Shown piece by piece: positions 1 through 6,707 of a stretch of DNA of 25,211 bases. Numbering within the stretch: position 1 is the stretch's first letter; each line of letters opens with the position of its first letter. The translations under genes and the position numbers were made by a program. Below the pieces are notes generated by a model that did no database searches, was not told where the DNA came from, and saw only the letters and a program-made list of their open reading frames with translations. This DNA is from Anaerolineae bacterium (GTDB lineage Bacteria; Chloroflexota; Anaerolineae; UBA1429). The DNA is taken from NCBI GenBank assembly GCA_016928125.1, contig JAFGLK010000432.1, positions 1 through 25,211 on the forward strand, written 5' to 3'.

Positions 1-882
1 CTGGATGAGGGCGTGGCCTCCGATTACCACGCCGACCAGGAGCCCCTCTTGATGACCAGTTTCCCGATGATCTTTGGGCGGAGCGTCGAGGACGTCGCCG
101 TCCGAAATCTCACGCTGGATGGGAATCGGGACCAGCAACCGGCCGGCATCGGCTCCTGTCGCGGGGCGGCGGTCTACTTCATCCAGAGCCGTCGCTTTGA
201 GGTCCGCGGCGTGGTTGAGAACGGGTTCCACGGCGAGGGGCTTGGTTTCCAGATGTGTCGAGACGTGCGCATTCGAGATTGCGCGTTCAACGCGAATACG
301 GGCAATGGCTACCATCCTGGGGCGGGCAGCACCGCGGCGCTCTTTGAGAACTGCGTCGCGGAGGGCAATGGGGCCGCAGGCTTTTTCTTCTGCGTGCGCG
401 CCAACCACATCAGCGCGCGCGGCTGCACCTTTGCGGACAACATGGCGTGCGGCGTCTCGGTGGGCACCCGGGATTGCCACAACCTGATCGAAGCTTGCCG
501 CATCACCGCCAACAAAGGCCCGGGCATCCTGTTCCGCCGGGCGCCTCGCCCTGTGGAGGTGCACTCGGTTCATGTCAGGGGCTGTCAGATTGTCGGCAAT
601 GCCCAAACCAGGGGCCAGGGCCAGATCAGTGTGTTGAGCGACGCCCATGACCTGATCTTTGAGGGCAATCAGATCTTGGGCCACGCAGCACGAGAGCAGG
701 CCGGCATTTACCTCTCTCCGGCCACCGAGCGCATCTGGCTGGCGAACAATCAGATCGAGGCCTGCTCCCCGCCCGTCATCGCGCCGGATGGAGCGCTGGC
801 AGCCGCCGCGCCGGCGATTGCATGCGGGGTGGAGGTCGTGGAGGAGCGGGATTACCGACATCTTGCGGCTGACGCGGACTGA
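1..882 (+). CDS. Right-handed parallel beta-helix protein, 3' part
   Basis: The frame is open to the left edge of the window, so this is the C-terminal 293 residues of a longer protein; the GTG at 13 is only an internal codon. The sequence is a series of short degenerate repeats with Asn, Gly and Cys at regular spacing (for example NLTLDGN, VRIRDCAFNAN, LIEACRITANKG, LIFEGNQILG, IWLANNQIEA). This is the usual look of Beta_helix (PF13229)/NosD-like right-handed helices in which each 20-25 residue rung carries an N-x-I or G-N step. Such proteins bind or cleave polysaccharides or act as surface proteins, but no catalytic residues of a pectin lyase could be identified, so no activity is claimed. 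The signal peptide, if any, lies outside the window. The gene converges with the DUF72 gene 58 bases downstream. Confidence 0.8.
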   Translation: MDEGVASDYHADQEPLLMTSFPMIFGRSVEDVAVRNLTLDGNRDQQPAGIGSCRGAAVYFIQSRRFEVRGVVENGFHGEGLGFQMCRDVRIRDCAFNANTGNGYHPGAGSTAALFENCVAEGNGAAGFFFCVRANHISARGCTFADNMACGVSVGTRDCHNLIEACRITANKGPGILFRRAPRPVEVHSVHVRGCQIVGNAQTRGQGQISVLSDAHDLIFEGNQILGHAAREQAGIYLSPATERIWLANNQIEACSPPVIAPDGALAAAAPAIACGVEVVEERDYRHLAADAD

Positions 883-940
883 GGCCCGGAGGAACAGCGA
901 GGCGGCAGCGCGAGCTATAGCAGGCTTGTCCGACGCAGCT

Positions 941-1882
941 CTACAGGCCTGGGAGGCGCTGCGGCGTGGGCGGATTGCCCAGCGGGGGTGGAAGGGAGAA
1001 GGTGGCTAGGCGTCTCGCCAGACGTTGCGCCAGGCGCTCGATCGTCAGGGGAGCCGAGCCCTCATAGTGGTTGTTCACATTCACGTATACGTCCACGCCC
1101 TGGCCCGCCAGGTCTGTCACCACATCCACGATCTCATTCAGTTCCTCGCCGCGCGGCGCCACGATGCGATCCCAGCGTTTCCCCGTTTCCGCCTCGATCG
1201 CCTGCCGATCGGGACCCATCAGGCGTAGGATGACTGTGTGATGTGCAGAGATGGGGGCACGCCAGGCGTCGTATATCTCTCTGATGGGGGGCATCCAGTA
1301 TCCCTGGATCAGGACTGGGATCACGTCCTGGCGCAGCAGCATGTCCCAATAGACCTGATTCAGGTATGTGGGGTTGCGCACCTCCAGCGCGTAACGATAG
1401 GATCGGTCGATGGACTCAACAAAGCGCTCGAACTGCGCGAGGAACCCAGCCTGGGATTCCATCTTGCGCCGATTGAGATACTCGAACTGGAACATGATCG
1501 GCCCGAGCAGATCGCCAAGTGGGGCCACGCGCTCCAGGAACTGGGCCTGAAGCTCCACGGATAGGAAGCGAGCATTGGGCACCAAGGGCTCGCTGCCCCC
1601 GCTGTAGAGATGTGTCAGGGTGATGCTGTTGGGGGCCTTGACCGTGAAGCGGAAACCGTCAGGCACCGCCCGGCGATAGGCGGCCACATCTCCGGCCTCA
1701 GGGAGCTTGATGCTCTCGGGGCCGAACAGCGACCAGAACCACTGATCGATCTCGACGGTCGAGTAGCAGCGCGCATATTCGGCCAGATAGTCGATCTCAC
1801 GGGCATCAGAGTAGATCAAGCCCCTCCAGGAGGGGAATTTCCAGCTGCACGTGCCGACCCTGACCGTCGCCATGGCTCGCAT
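941..1882 (-). CDS. DUF72 (YecE-like) family protein
   Basis: The product is 313 residues and matches the DUF72/YecE TIM-barrel family (PF01904). The N-terminus VRVGTCSWKFPSWRGLIY is the family signature, followed by YSTVEID, a VKAP segment near residue 80, a Phe-rich FQFEYL strand near 130, and YALEVRNPTY near 160. The C-terminal VYVNVNNHYEGSAPLT is the equivalent of the usual yFNNh...A motif. The biochemical function of the family is not established. The start is uncertain: ATG at 1882 has no clear Shine-Dalgarno, and the ATG at 1873 would start the protein immediately before the signature. It lies 72 bases behind the URO-D-like gene in the same direction and is probably its operon partner. 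The C-terminal Pro-rich tail (about 20 residues) is not part of the domain. Confidence 0.85.
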   Translation of the reverse strand: MRAMATVRVGTCSWKFPSWRGLIYSDAREIDYLAEYARCYSTVEIDQWFWSLFGPESIKLPEAGDVAAYRRAVPDGFRFTVKAPNSITLTHLYSGGSEPLVPNARFLSVELQAQFLERVAPLGDLLGPIMFQFEYLNRRKMESQAGFLAQFERFVESIDRSYRYALEVRNPTYLNQVYWDMLLRQDVIPVLIQGYWMPPIREIYDAWRAPISAHHTVILRLMGPDRQAIEAETGKRWDRIVAPRGEELNEIVDVVTDLAGQGVDVYVNVNNHYEGSAPLTIERLAQRLARRLATFSLPPPLGNPPTPQRLPGL

Positions 1883-1954
1883 CCCATTGTTTGAAGGCAG
1901 AAAACTCGTACGCGATGCTGGCCGCCGATGCCTTTGCCAGAGGTCGCCAGCCGC

Positions 1955-3013
1955 TCAGCGCCAGCACAACTCCTCGTAGACCTGGTTGTAGTAAAGGGCG
2001 CTGTCCACTGGTGTGTTCGCCGGGATCATGTTGGTCACGCCGATAAAGTAGCCGGGACAATGCTTGCCCAGAGCCATGCAGCGCTCGACCTCGCCGCGAA
2101 TCCGCTCATGACTGCCGCTGAGCAAGGCCCGCGTGTCCACGTTGCCAATGATGATGTGGCTATCGCCATAGTGCTCGACGATGTAGACCAGATCGGTCAG
2201 GGGCTCAAAGAAGAAGCCCTGCGCCCCCGCGGCCGCGATGTCGTCCACGAATTCGGTGTAATTCCCATCGGAGATAAAGAGCGGCTTTTTGCCCGCCTCC
2301 AGAAGCGGCCGGTAGAACTCGGCATAGTGGGGAAAGATATAGTCTCGATACCACTGTGGCCGAAAGACAGCCCCTGCTGTCCAGACGATGTCATCGTGGG
2401 AATAGATCACGGAGGCTTCACATGCGGCCAGCGCATCATAGTAGGGCTGCATCCAGCTGGCGTAGCGATGGGCCACCTCCCCCAGGGCCGCCGGATCGAG
2501 GCCGCCGGCTGTAAGGAGCATCTCCCAGCCAAAGATCGAGATCAGCCCCGAGAAGAGCGTGACGTACGTGCCGGTCGTGTTGACCAGATCGGGGTAGCGT
2601 TCGCACTGCGCTCGATAGTGGGCATTAAAGCGCGCCACCAATTCGGATTTGTCCCTGGGGCCATACGTCTCCCAAGGGTCGAAGGCATAGACCTCCTCTG
2701 GCTCCCGGAACGGGCAGTAAACGCGCGCATCATAGTCGATGCCGCCGGCCTCATACACACCATGTCCCCTCGAGGTGCGCTTGGTATCCAGCTCATCATG
2801 GCCGATCAGAGACGCGAGGCAGAGGTCATAATTCCAGGCGGCGGCAAAAGCGCCTCGCGCGCGCTCTTTGTCGATCTCGGGGCTGTGCGGCTCGACCTGG
2901 ATGCCGGTCACCTGATGCACCAGTGGCCAATGGCTCTCAGCCCCAAACTCGATCCGCGGCACGCGAGCTGGCATCTGGAGCTGAACGGCCGACCAGCCAT
3001 CGCGATAGGACAC
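1955..3013 (-). CDS. Uroporphyrinogen decarboxylase-like (methyltransferase-type) protein
   Basis: The product is 352 residues and belongs to the URO-D superfamily (PF01208). It is closer in look to the methylcobamide:CoM methyltransferase-like branch (MtaA/MtbA type) than to true HemE. Visible landmarks are the EFGAESHWPLVHQVTG N-terminus, a central GWEMLLTAGGLDP segment, YSHDDIVWTAG near residue 200, FISDGNYTEFVDDIAAAG, FFFEPLTDL and the HIIIGNVDTRAL strand that ends in a barrel loop. I do not see the N-terminal RQAG arginine loop of real uroporphyrinogen decarboxylase, so a heme-pathway role is unlikely. The family commonly moves methyl groups to or from corrinoid proteins. No corrinoid protein or MtaB-like gene is present in the window, so the substrate is unknown. 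The GTG start at 3013 has an AGGGGG stretch about 7 bases upstream. It is transcribed from the promoter at 3059-3087. Confidence 0.8.
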   Translation of the reverse strand: MSYRDGWSAVQLQMPARVPRIEFGAESHWPLVHQVTGIQVEPHSPEIDKERARGAFAAAWNYDLCLASLIGHDELDTKRTSRGHGVYEAGGIDYDARVYCPFREPEEVYAFDPWETYGPRDKSELVARFNAHYRAQCERYPDLVNTTGTYVTLFSGLISIFGWEMLLTAGGLDPAALGEVAHRYASWMQPYYDALAACEASVIYSHDDIVWTAGAVFRPQWYRDYIFPHYAEFYRPLLEAGKKPLFISDGNYTEFVDDIAAAGAQGFFFEPLTDLVYIVEHYGDSHIIIGNVDTRALLSGSHERIRGEVERCMALGKHCPGYFIGVTNMIPANTPVDSALYYNQVYEELCWR

Positions 3014-3042
3014 GGCATACCCCCTGGACTCGCTTCAGATAC

Positions 3043-3063
3043 AGAATCGACGAATCCGATTCT
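3043..3063. promoter_or_regulatory. Inverted repeat at the start region of the URO-D-like gene
   Basis: AGAATCG (3043-3049), a 7-base centre and CGATTCT (3057-3063) form a perfect 7-bp inverted repeat. It overlaps the -10 box of the minus-strand promoter and the expected transcription start. A third GAATC copy lies in the centre. It could be an operator half or a hairpin at the 5' end of the transcript; the sequence alone does not decide. Confidence 0.4.
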
Positions 3064-3087
3064 ATCGTGCCCGAGTGGGCACGTCAA
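3059..3087 (-). promoter_or_regulatory. Sigma-70-type promoter of the URO-D-like/DUF72 operon
   Basis: Reading the minus strand, TTGACG (3087-3082) and TAGAAT (3064-3059) are separated by exactly 17 bases. The predicted start of transcription is near 3052, about 40 bases before the GTG at 3013. The distance and orientation fit the gene. The spacer contains a perfect palindrome, annotated separately. Confidence 0.6.
3066..3083. promoter_or_regulatory. Palindromic operator candidate in the promoter spacer
   Basis: CGTGCCC (3066-3072), GAGT, GGGCACG (3077-3083) is a perfect 7-bp inverted repeat of 18 bases. It fills the space between the -35 and -10 boxes of the minus-strand promoter and overlaps two bases of the -35 box. 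A repressor or a MerR-type activator site would sit here. The binding protein is not in the window. Confidence 0.45.
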
Positions 3088-3194
3088 CGCTGCTTTCAGG
3101 CTCGGCATCTCGCCATACGGTCCACTAGAGAGGGGGCTTGGACGCCGGTGGGCGCTCTGTGATCCGGCCGCCTCGCGCTGGCGGGGTGTTCGGA

Positions 3195-3223
3195 TTGACC
3201 GTTTCCAGGCCCCATGCTACACT
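3195..3223 (+). promoter_or_regulatory. Extended -10 promoter of the rsmD operon
   Basis: TTGACC (3195-3200) and TACACT (3218-3223) are 17 bases apart, and TGC directly precedes the -10 box, giving an extended -10. The predicted start near 3230 is some 28 bases before the rsmD GTG. It is divergent to the URO-D promoter. Confidence 0.6.
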
Positions 3224-3257
3224 TGAGCCAAACGATCTGATCGTGAGGAGCAATGTC

Positions 3258-3851
3258 GTGCGTGTGATCACGGGCTCGGCCAAGGGGCGCAAACTGACAG
3301 CGGTGCCAGGTTCAGGCACTCGACCCATCACAGCGCGGGTCAAATCGGCGCTCTTTAGCATCCTGGGGCCGGCGATCTACGAGTGCACGCTGCTCGATCT
3401 GTTCGGCGGCACCGGCGCGGTCGGCATCGAGGCGCTCAGCCGCGGCGCGCAGCGCGTCGTATTCGTGGAGCGCGCGCGCAAGGCGATTCTGACTATCCGC
3501 AAGAATCTGGAGATCACCCAGTTGTCCAGAAGAGCCGAGATCATCCAGGCTGACGCGTTCCAATACCTGCACACCGCGCCCGCGGATTTGGCCTTCGACT
3601 TTGTCTACGTCGCGCCGCCACAGCACAAGGCTCTGTGGGCCAAGGCACTGCTTGCGTTGGATGTCAAACCGCTGCTCAGCCCGGATGGGCAGATCATCGT
3701 CCAGATCCATCCCAAGGAGTACGAGCCGCTGGCCACTCGCAACCTGCGCTTGATCGACGAGCGCCGCTATGGCAGCACGGTCCTGCTCTTCTATGCGCTC
3801 AAAGAGCAAGAGCCAGCCGACGCGCAGAAGGCTGGAGAGGAGTTGCCCTGA
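3258..3851 (+). CDS. rsmD: 16S rRNA (guanine966-N2)-methyltransferase RsmD-like
   Basis: The protein is 197 residues, the usual RsmD length (PF03602). It begins with RVITGSAKGRKL, followed by TRPITARVKSALFSIL (residues 21-36), which is the family N-terminal signature. The SAM-binding motif I is DLFGGTGAVGIEALSRGA at 47-64, with an acidic E71 ending strand 2. RsmD methylates G966 of 16S rRNA in the assembled 30S body. I chose GTG at 3258 because GAGGAG (3245-3250) sits 7 bases upstream and the family begins at exactly this residue; the longer open frame from 3138 would cover the promoter. The catalytic motif IV, normally DPPY or similar, reads APPQ at 119-122, which is unusual and is listed as a finding. 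The stop codon overlaps the ATG of the next gene. Confidence 0.88.
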   Translation: MRVITGSAKGRKLTAVPGSGTRPITARVKSALFSILGPAIYECTLLDLFGGTGAVGIEALSRGAQRVVFVERARKAILTIRKNLEITQLSRRAEIIQADAFQYLHTAPADLAFDFVYVAPPQHKALWAKALLALDVKPLLSPDGQIIVQIHPKEYEPLATRNLRLIDERRYGSTVLLFYALKEQEPADAQKAGEELP

Positions 3852-4054
3852 TGCCCGTGATCGACGTACGTGTGGGCGACGTGGTGAGGCTCCGCAAGCC
3901 CCATCCTTGCGGTTCCTTCGAATGGACGGTCACGCGCATCGGCACCGACATCGGGCTCAAGTGTCAGGCCTGTGGGCATCGCGTGATGCTGCCTCGGGGA
4001 CGCTTTAACAAGCGTCTCAAAGAGTTCGTCTCGCGCGTCGCGCGCGAGGGCTGA
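3851..4054 (+). CDS. DUF951 small zinc-ribbon-like protein
   Basis: A 67-residue protein of the DUF951 family (PF06107), about the normal size. It has the family pattern: VGDVVRLRKPHPCGSFEW at the start, then IGLKCQACGHRVMLPR. Cysteines at residues 20, 38 and 41 and H43 could bind a metal, although the family function is unknown. The ATG shares its A with the last base of the rsmD TGA stop, and a GGAGAGGAG ribosome-binding site lies inside the end of rsmD about 8 bases upstream, so translation is probably coupled. Confidence 0.88.
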   Translation: MPVIDVRVGDVVRLRKPHPCGSFEWTVTRIGTDIGLKCQACGHRVMLPRGRFNKRLKEFVSRVAREG

Positions 4055-4108
4055 GCCCGCCGGTCATGTGGCCCTGCGTCGCACCCAGAGCCCCTTTTGG
4101 AGCCCCAC

Positions 4109-5488
4109 ATGATTTCCCTGGATGACACCATCGCCGCCATTTCGACCTCGATCGGGCAAGGCGGGATCGGCATCGTCCGTCTGAGCGGCCCCGAAGCGCT
4201 CGATATCGCGGCGCGGCTTTTCATCCCCAGCGTGGCACGGCATCGGCCCTGGCGAGAGCGCGCCCAATCCAACCGACTCTACTACGGCCATGTGCTTGAT
4301 CCCGAGACAGACGGACTGGTCGATGAAGTGCTCGTCTCCTACATGCGAGCGCCGCATACCTACACGCGCCAGGACGTGGTCGAGATCAACGCCCATGGCG
4401 GCATCATGGCCTTGCGCGCCATCCTGTCCCTGTGTTTGGCGAGCGGGGCTCGGCTGGCCCATGAGGGCGAGTTCACCCTGCGTGCCTTTGTCAACGGGCG
4501 CATCGATCTGGCCCAGGCTGAGGCCGTGTTGGATGTCGTCAACGCCAAGACCGAGGCGTCGCTGCGGGTTGCGGTGGGCCAGCTCGGCGGACGCTTGTCG
4601 GGCCAAGTCCGAGAGCTTCGGAGGCGGATGGTCGACCTGCTGGCCTATCTGCAAGCCACGGTCGACTTCCCTGAGGAAGATATCCCGCCACAGGAGGTCG
4701 CGCCAGAGTTGGCGGAGCTGACACAGCGCCTGGACGACCTGCTGGAGACGGCCGATCGCGGCATTATCTATCGACAGGGCGTGCGGACAGCCATTGTCGG
4801 CAGGCCCAACGTGGGCAAGAGCAGCCTGCTCAACGCTCTGTTGCGCGTGGATCGGGCCATCGTGACGCCCATTCCGGGCACTACCCGCGACACGCTCGAG
4901 GAGATGTTCGATTTGCAGGGCATCCCTTTCGTGCTGGTGGATACGGCGGGCATCAATCGTACGCAGGATCTGGTCGAGCGCCTGGGCATCGAGCGCAGCC
5001 GCCAGGCGGTGGTTCAGGCTGACCTGGTGGTGGTGGTCGTCGACGGGAGCGTTCCGCCCACCGAGGAAGACGCGCAGGTGGCCGATCTGGCTTGTGGCCG
5101 CCCCGCGCTGCTGGCGATCAACAAGAGCGATCTGCCGCGCGTGGCCGGGCACGAGGGCCTCTTGCCTCAGGCGCCGCAGGTGGCCGTCTCGGCGTTGTAC
5201 GGAGACGGCATCCCAACCTTGGAGCGGGCGCTGACCGAGATGGTCTTTGGCGGGCGGATCGTGCTGAGCGACGAGCCGCTGGTGAGCAGCCCTCGTCACC
5301 GAGAGCTCCTGCGGCAGGCGCGGGCCCACATTCAGGACGCCCAGACGGCCTTGCGGCAGGGATTGCCCCTGGATCTTCTCTCGATCGATCTATCGGAGGC
5401 GATCCAGAGCTTGGGTGAGATCACCGGAGAGAGCGCCAGCGAGGACCTGCTGGAGAGCATCTTTGGCCGCTTTTGCATCGGCAAGTGA
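4109..5488 (+). CDS. mnmE: tRNA modification GTPase MnmE
   Basis: A 459-residue protein with the complete MnmE (TrmE/ThdF) architecture. The N-terminal tetrahydrofolate-binding domain starts with DDTIAAISTSIGQGGIGIVRLSG and is followed by the helical domain. The inserted Ras-like G domain has GRPNVGKSS at 231-239 (P-loop), the TTRD switch, DTAGI at 278-282 and NKSD at 338-341. The C-terminus is FCIGK with the conserved cysteine at 456. With MnmG it installs the 5-(carboxymethyl)aminomethyl group on U34 of certain tRNAs; mnmG is not in the window. The ATG at 4109 was chosen because GGAG lies 6 bases upstream; the in-frame TTG four codons earlier lacks a site. It is the third gene of the operon, 54 bases after DUF951. 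Confidence 0.96.
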   Translation: MISLDDTIAAISTSIGQGGIGIVRLSGPEALDIAARLFIPSVARHRPWRERAQSNRLYYGHVLDPETDGLVDEVLVSYMRAPHTYTRQDVVEINAHGGIMALRAILSLCLASGARLAHEGEFTLRAFVNGRIDLAQAEAVLDVVNAKTEASLRVAVGQLGGRLSGQVRELRRRMVDLLAYLQATVDFPEEDIPPQEVAPELAELTQRLDDLLETADRGIIYRQGVRTAIVGRPNVGKSSLLNALLRVDRAIVTPIPGTTRDTLEEMFDLQGIPFVLVDTAGINRTQDLVERLGIERSRQAVVQADLVVVVVDGSVPPTEEDAQVADLACGRPALLAINKSDLPRVAGHEGLLPQAPQVAVSALYGDGIPTLERALTEMVFGGRIVLSDEPLVSSPRHRELLRQARAHIQDAQTALRQGLPLDLLSIDLSEAIQSLGEITGESASEDLLESIFGRFCIGK

Positions 5489-5500
5489 GAGGAGGCTGGG

Positions 5501-6589
5501 TTGAAGCTCGCGATTGTATGCTCGTGGCTGAATCAGTACGGCGGCGCCGAGCGAGTACTGGAGGTCATCCACGATATGTACCCGCAGGCGCCCATCTATA
5601 CCTCGATCTACCGACCTGAGGCGCTGCCTGAAAGGTATCGCACCTGGGATATTCGGCCCTCCTTCATGAATCGCATCCCGCTGGCCAGCCGGCGTCACCA
5701 GTTCTTTCTGCCGCTCTATCCTTTGGCCTTTGAGAGCCTGGATCTGCGCGGCTATGATGTGGTGCTCAGCCTCACCAGCGCGTTTGGGCACGGCGTCATC
5801 ACCGAGGCTGAAACGCAACACATCTGCTATTGCCTCACACCAGCCCGTTTTCTATGGGGTTACCATGCCTATATCGAGCGCGAAGGTGTGGGTCGGTTGG
5901 CGCGACTTGCGCTGGCGCCCTTCCTCAGGAGCCTGCGCCAGTGGGACCGCTTGGCCGCGGACCGGGTGGATCGCTTTCTGGCTATCTCGCAGACGGTGCA
6001 GCGCCGCATCCAGAAATGCTATCGGCGCGAATCGATGCTCCTGTATCCCCCGGTGAACACCGACCTCTCGACAGAGCCGGCCGAGCCTGAGGACTATTAT
6101 CTGATCGTCTCACGTCTGATCCCGTACAAACGCATCGATCTGGCCGTGCGTGCGTTCAACCTGCTCGGGCTGCCGTTGCGCATCATCGGCGATGGGCGCG
6201 ACCGTGCGGCGCTGCAAGCTATGGCCAAGCGCAACATCGCGTTCCTGGGCTATCTCCCCGACGATGCCCATGTGAGGGCGCAGATGGCGGGCTGTCGCGC
6301 CTTGATCTTTCCCGGCGAGGAGGACTTTGGCATCACGCCCCTGGAGGCCATGGCGGCGGGCCGCCCGGTCATCGCGTACGGCGCCGGGGGCGCCCTAGAT
6401 ACGATCGAGGAAGGGCGCACCGGGGTCTTTTTCCGCGAGCCGACGCCCGAGGCGCTGGCCGAGGCCGTGCATCGCCTGGAGAGGCTCACCTTCTGTGCGG
6501 ACGACCTGCGCCAGCAGGCCGCCCGATTCGGCACGGAGCGCTTTCGCCGGGAGATGGCCGGCATCTTGGAGGCCGCCGCACAGAGCTGA
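5501..6589 (+). CDS. GT4-family glycosyltransferase
   Basis: A 362-residue GT-B glycosyltransferase of family 4 (Glycos_transf_1, PF00534), similar in style to WbaZ-type mannosyltransferases. The N-terminal acceptor domain has the glycine loop NQYGGAERV (residues 11-19). The C-terminal nucleotide-sugar domain has YLIVSRLIPYKRIDLAVRAF, then GDGRD, and the EX7E element with E274 and E282 in FPGEEDFGITPLEAMAAGRP. No signal peptide or membrane segment is visible, so it acts on the cytosolic face. The donor and acceptor cannot be read from the sequence. It begins with TTG, 12 bases after the mnmE stop, with GAGGAGG just upstream, and is the last gene of the rsmD operon. Its link with RNA modification is probably only positional. 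Confidence 0.9.
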   Translation: MKLAIVCSWLNQYGGAERVLEVIHDMYPQAPIYTSIYRPEALPERYRTWDIRPSFMNRIPLASRRHQFFLPLYPLAFESLDLRGYDVVLSLTSAFGHGVITEAETQHICYCLTPARFLWGYHAYIEREGVGRLARLALAPFLRSLRQWDRLAADRVDRFLAISQTVQRRIQKCYRRESMLLYPPVNTDLSTEPAEPEDYYLIVSRLIPYKRIDLAVRAFNLLGLPLRIIGDGRDRAALQAMAKRNIAFLGYLPDDAHVRAQMAGCRALIFPGEEDFGITPLEAMAAGRPVIAYGAGGALDTIEEGRTGVFFREPTPEALAEAVHRLERLTFCADDLRQQAARFGTERFRREMAGILEAAAQS

Positions 6590-6613
6590 GCGCACAATAC
6601 CCGTCAGATGCAC

Positions 6614-6648
6614 GCGGCCCCGCCTGGCAGTCAGCCAGGCGGGGCCGC
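6614..6648. terminator. Strong hairpin between convergent genes, likely bidirectional terminator
   Basis: A perfect 15-bp GC-rich stem (6614-6628 with 6634-6648) closed by a 5-base loop lies between the convergent GT4 gene and the PA14 gene. Weaker pairing of the flanks (GATGC at 6607-6611 with GCATC further right) may lengthen it. There is no U-tract on either strand, so it is not a textbook intrinsic terminator. Position and symmetry suggest termination or 3'-end protection for both transcripts. Confidence 0.6.
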
Positions 6649-6707
6649 CACGCGCATCGCATCCACGACACGCTTGTCGGGGGCCTCCGGTGAGCGCAGG
6701 GACGGCC

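Noticed and set aside
1928..3226. Long plus-strand open frame opposite the URO-D-like gene
   Set aside because: It is a shadow of the minus-strand gene: no ribosome-binding site, no family resemblance, and it crosses both divergent promoters.
3138..3257. N-terminal extension of RsmD by 40 residues
   Set aside because: The extension covers the promoter at 3195-3223 and lacks family similarity; GTG 3258 has a well-spaced GAGGAG.
4064..5329. Long minus-strand open frame opposite mnmE
   Set aside because: The composition (His/Gln/Arg-rich) is that of an antisense frame in GC-rich DNA and mnmE is certain.
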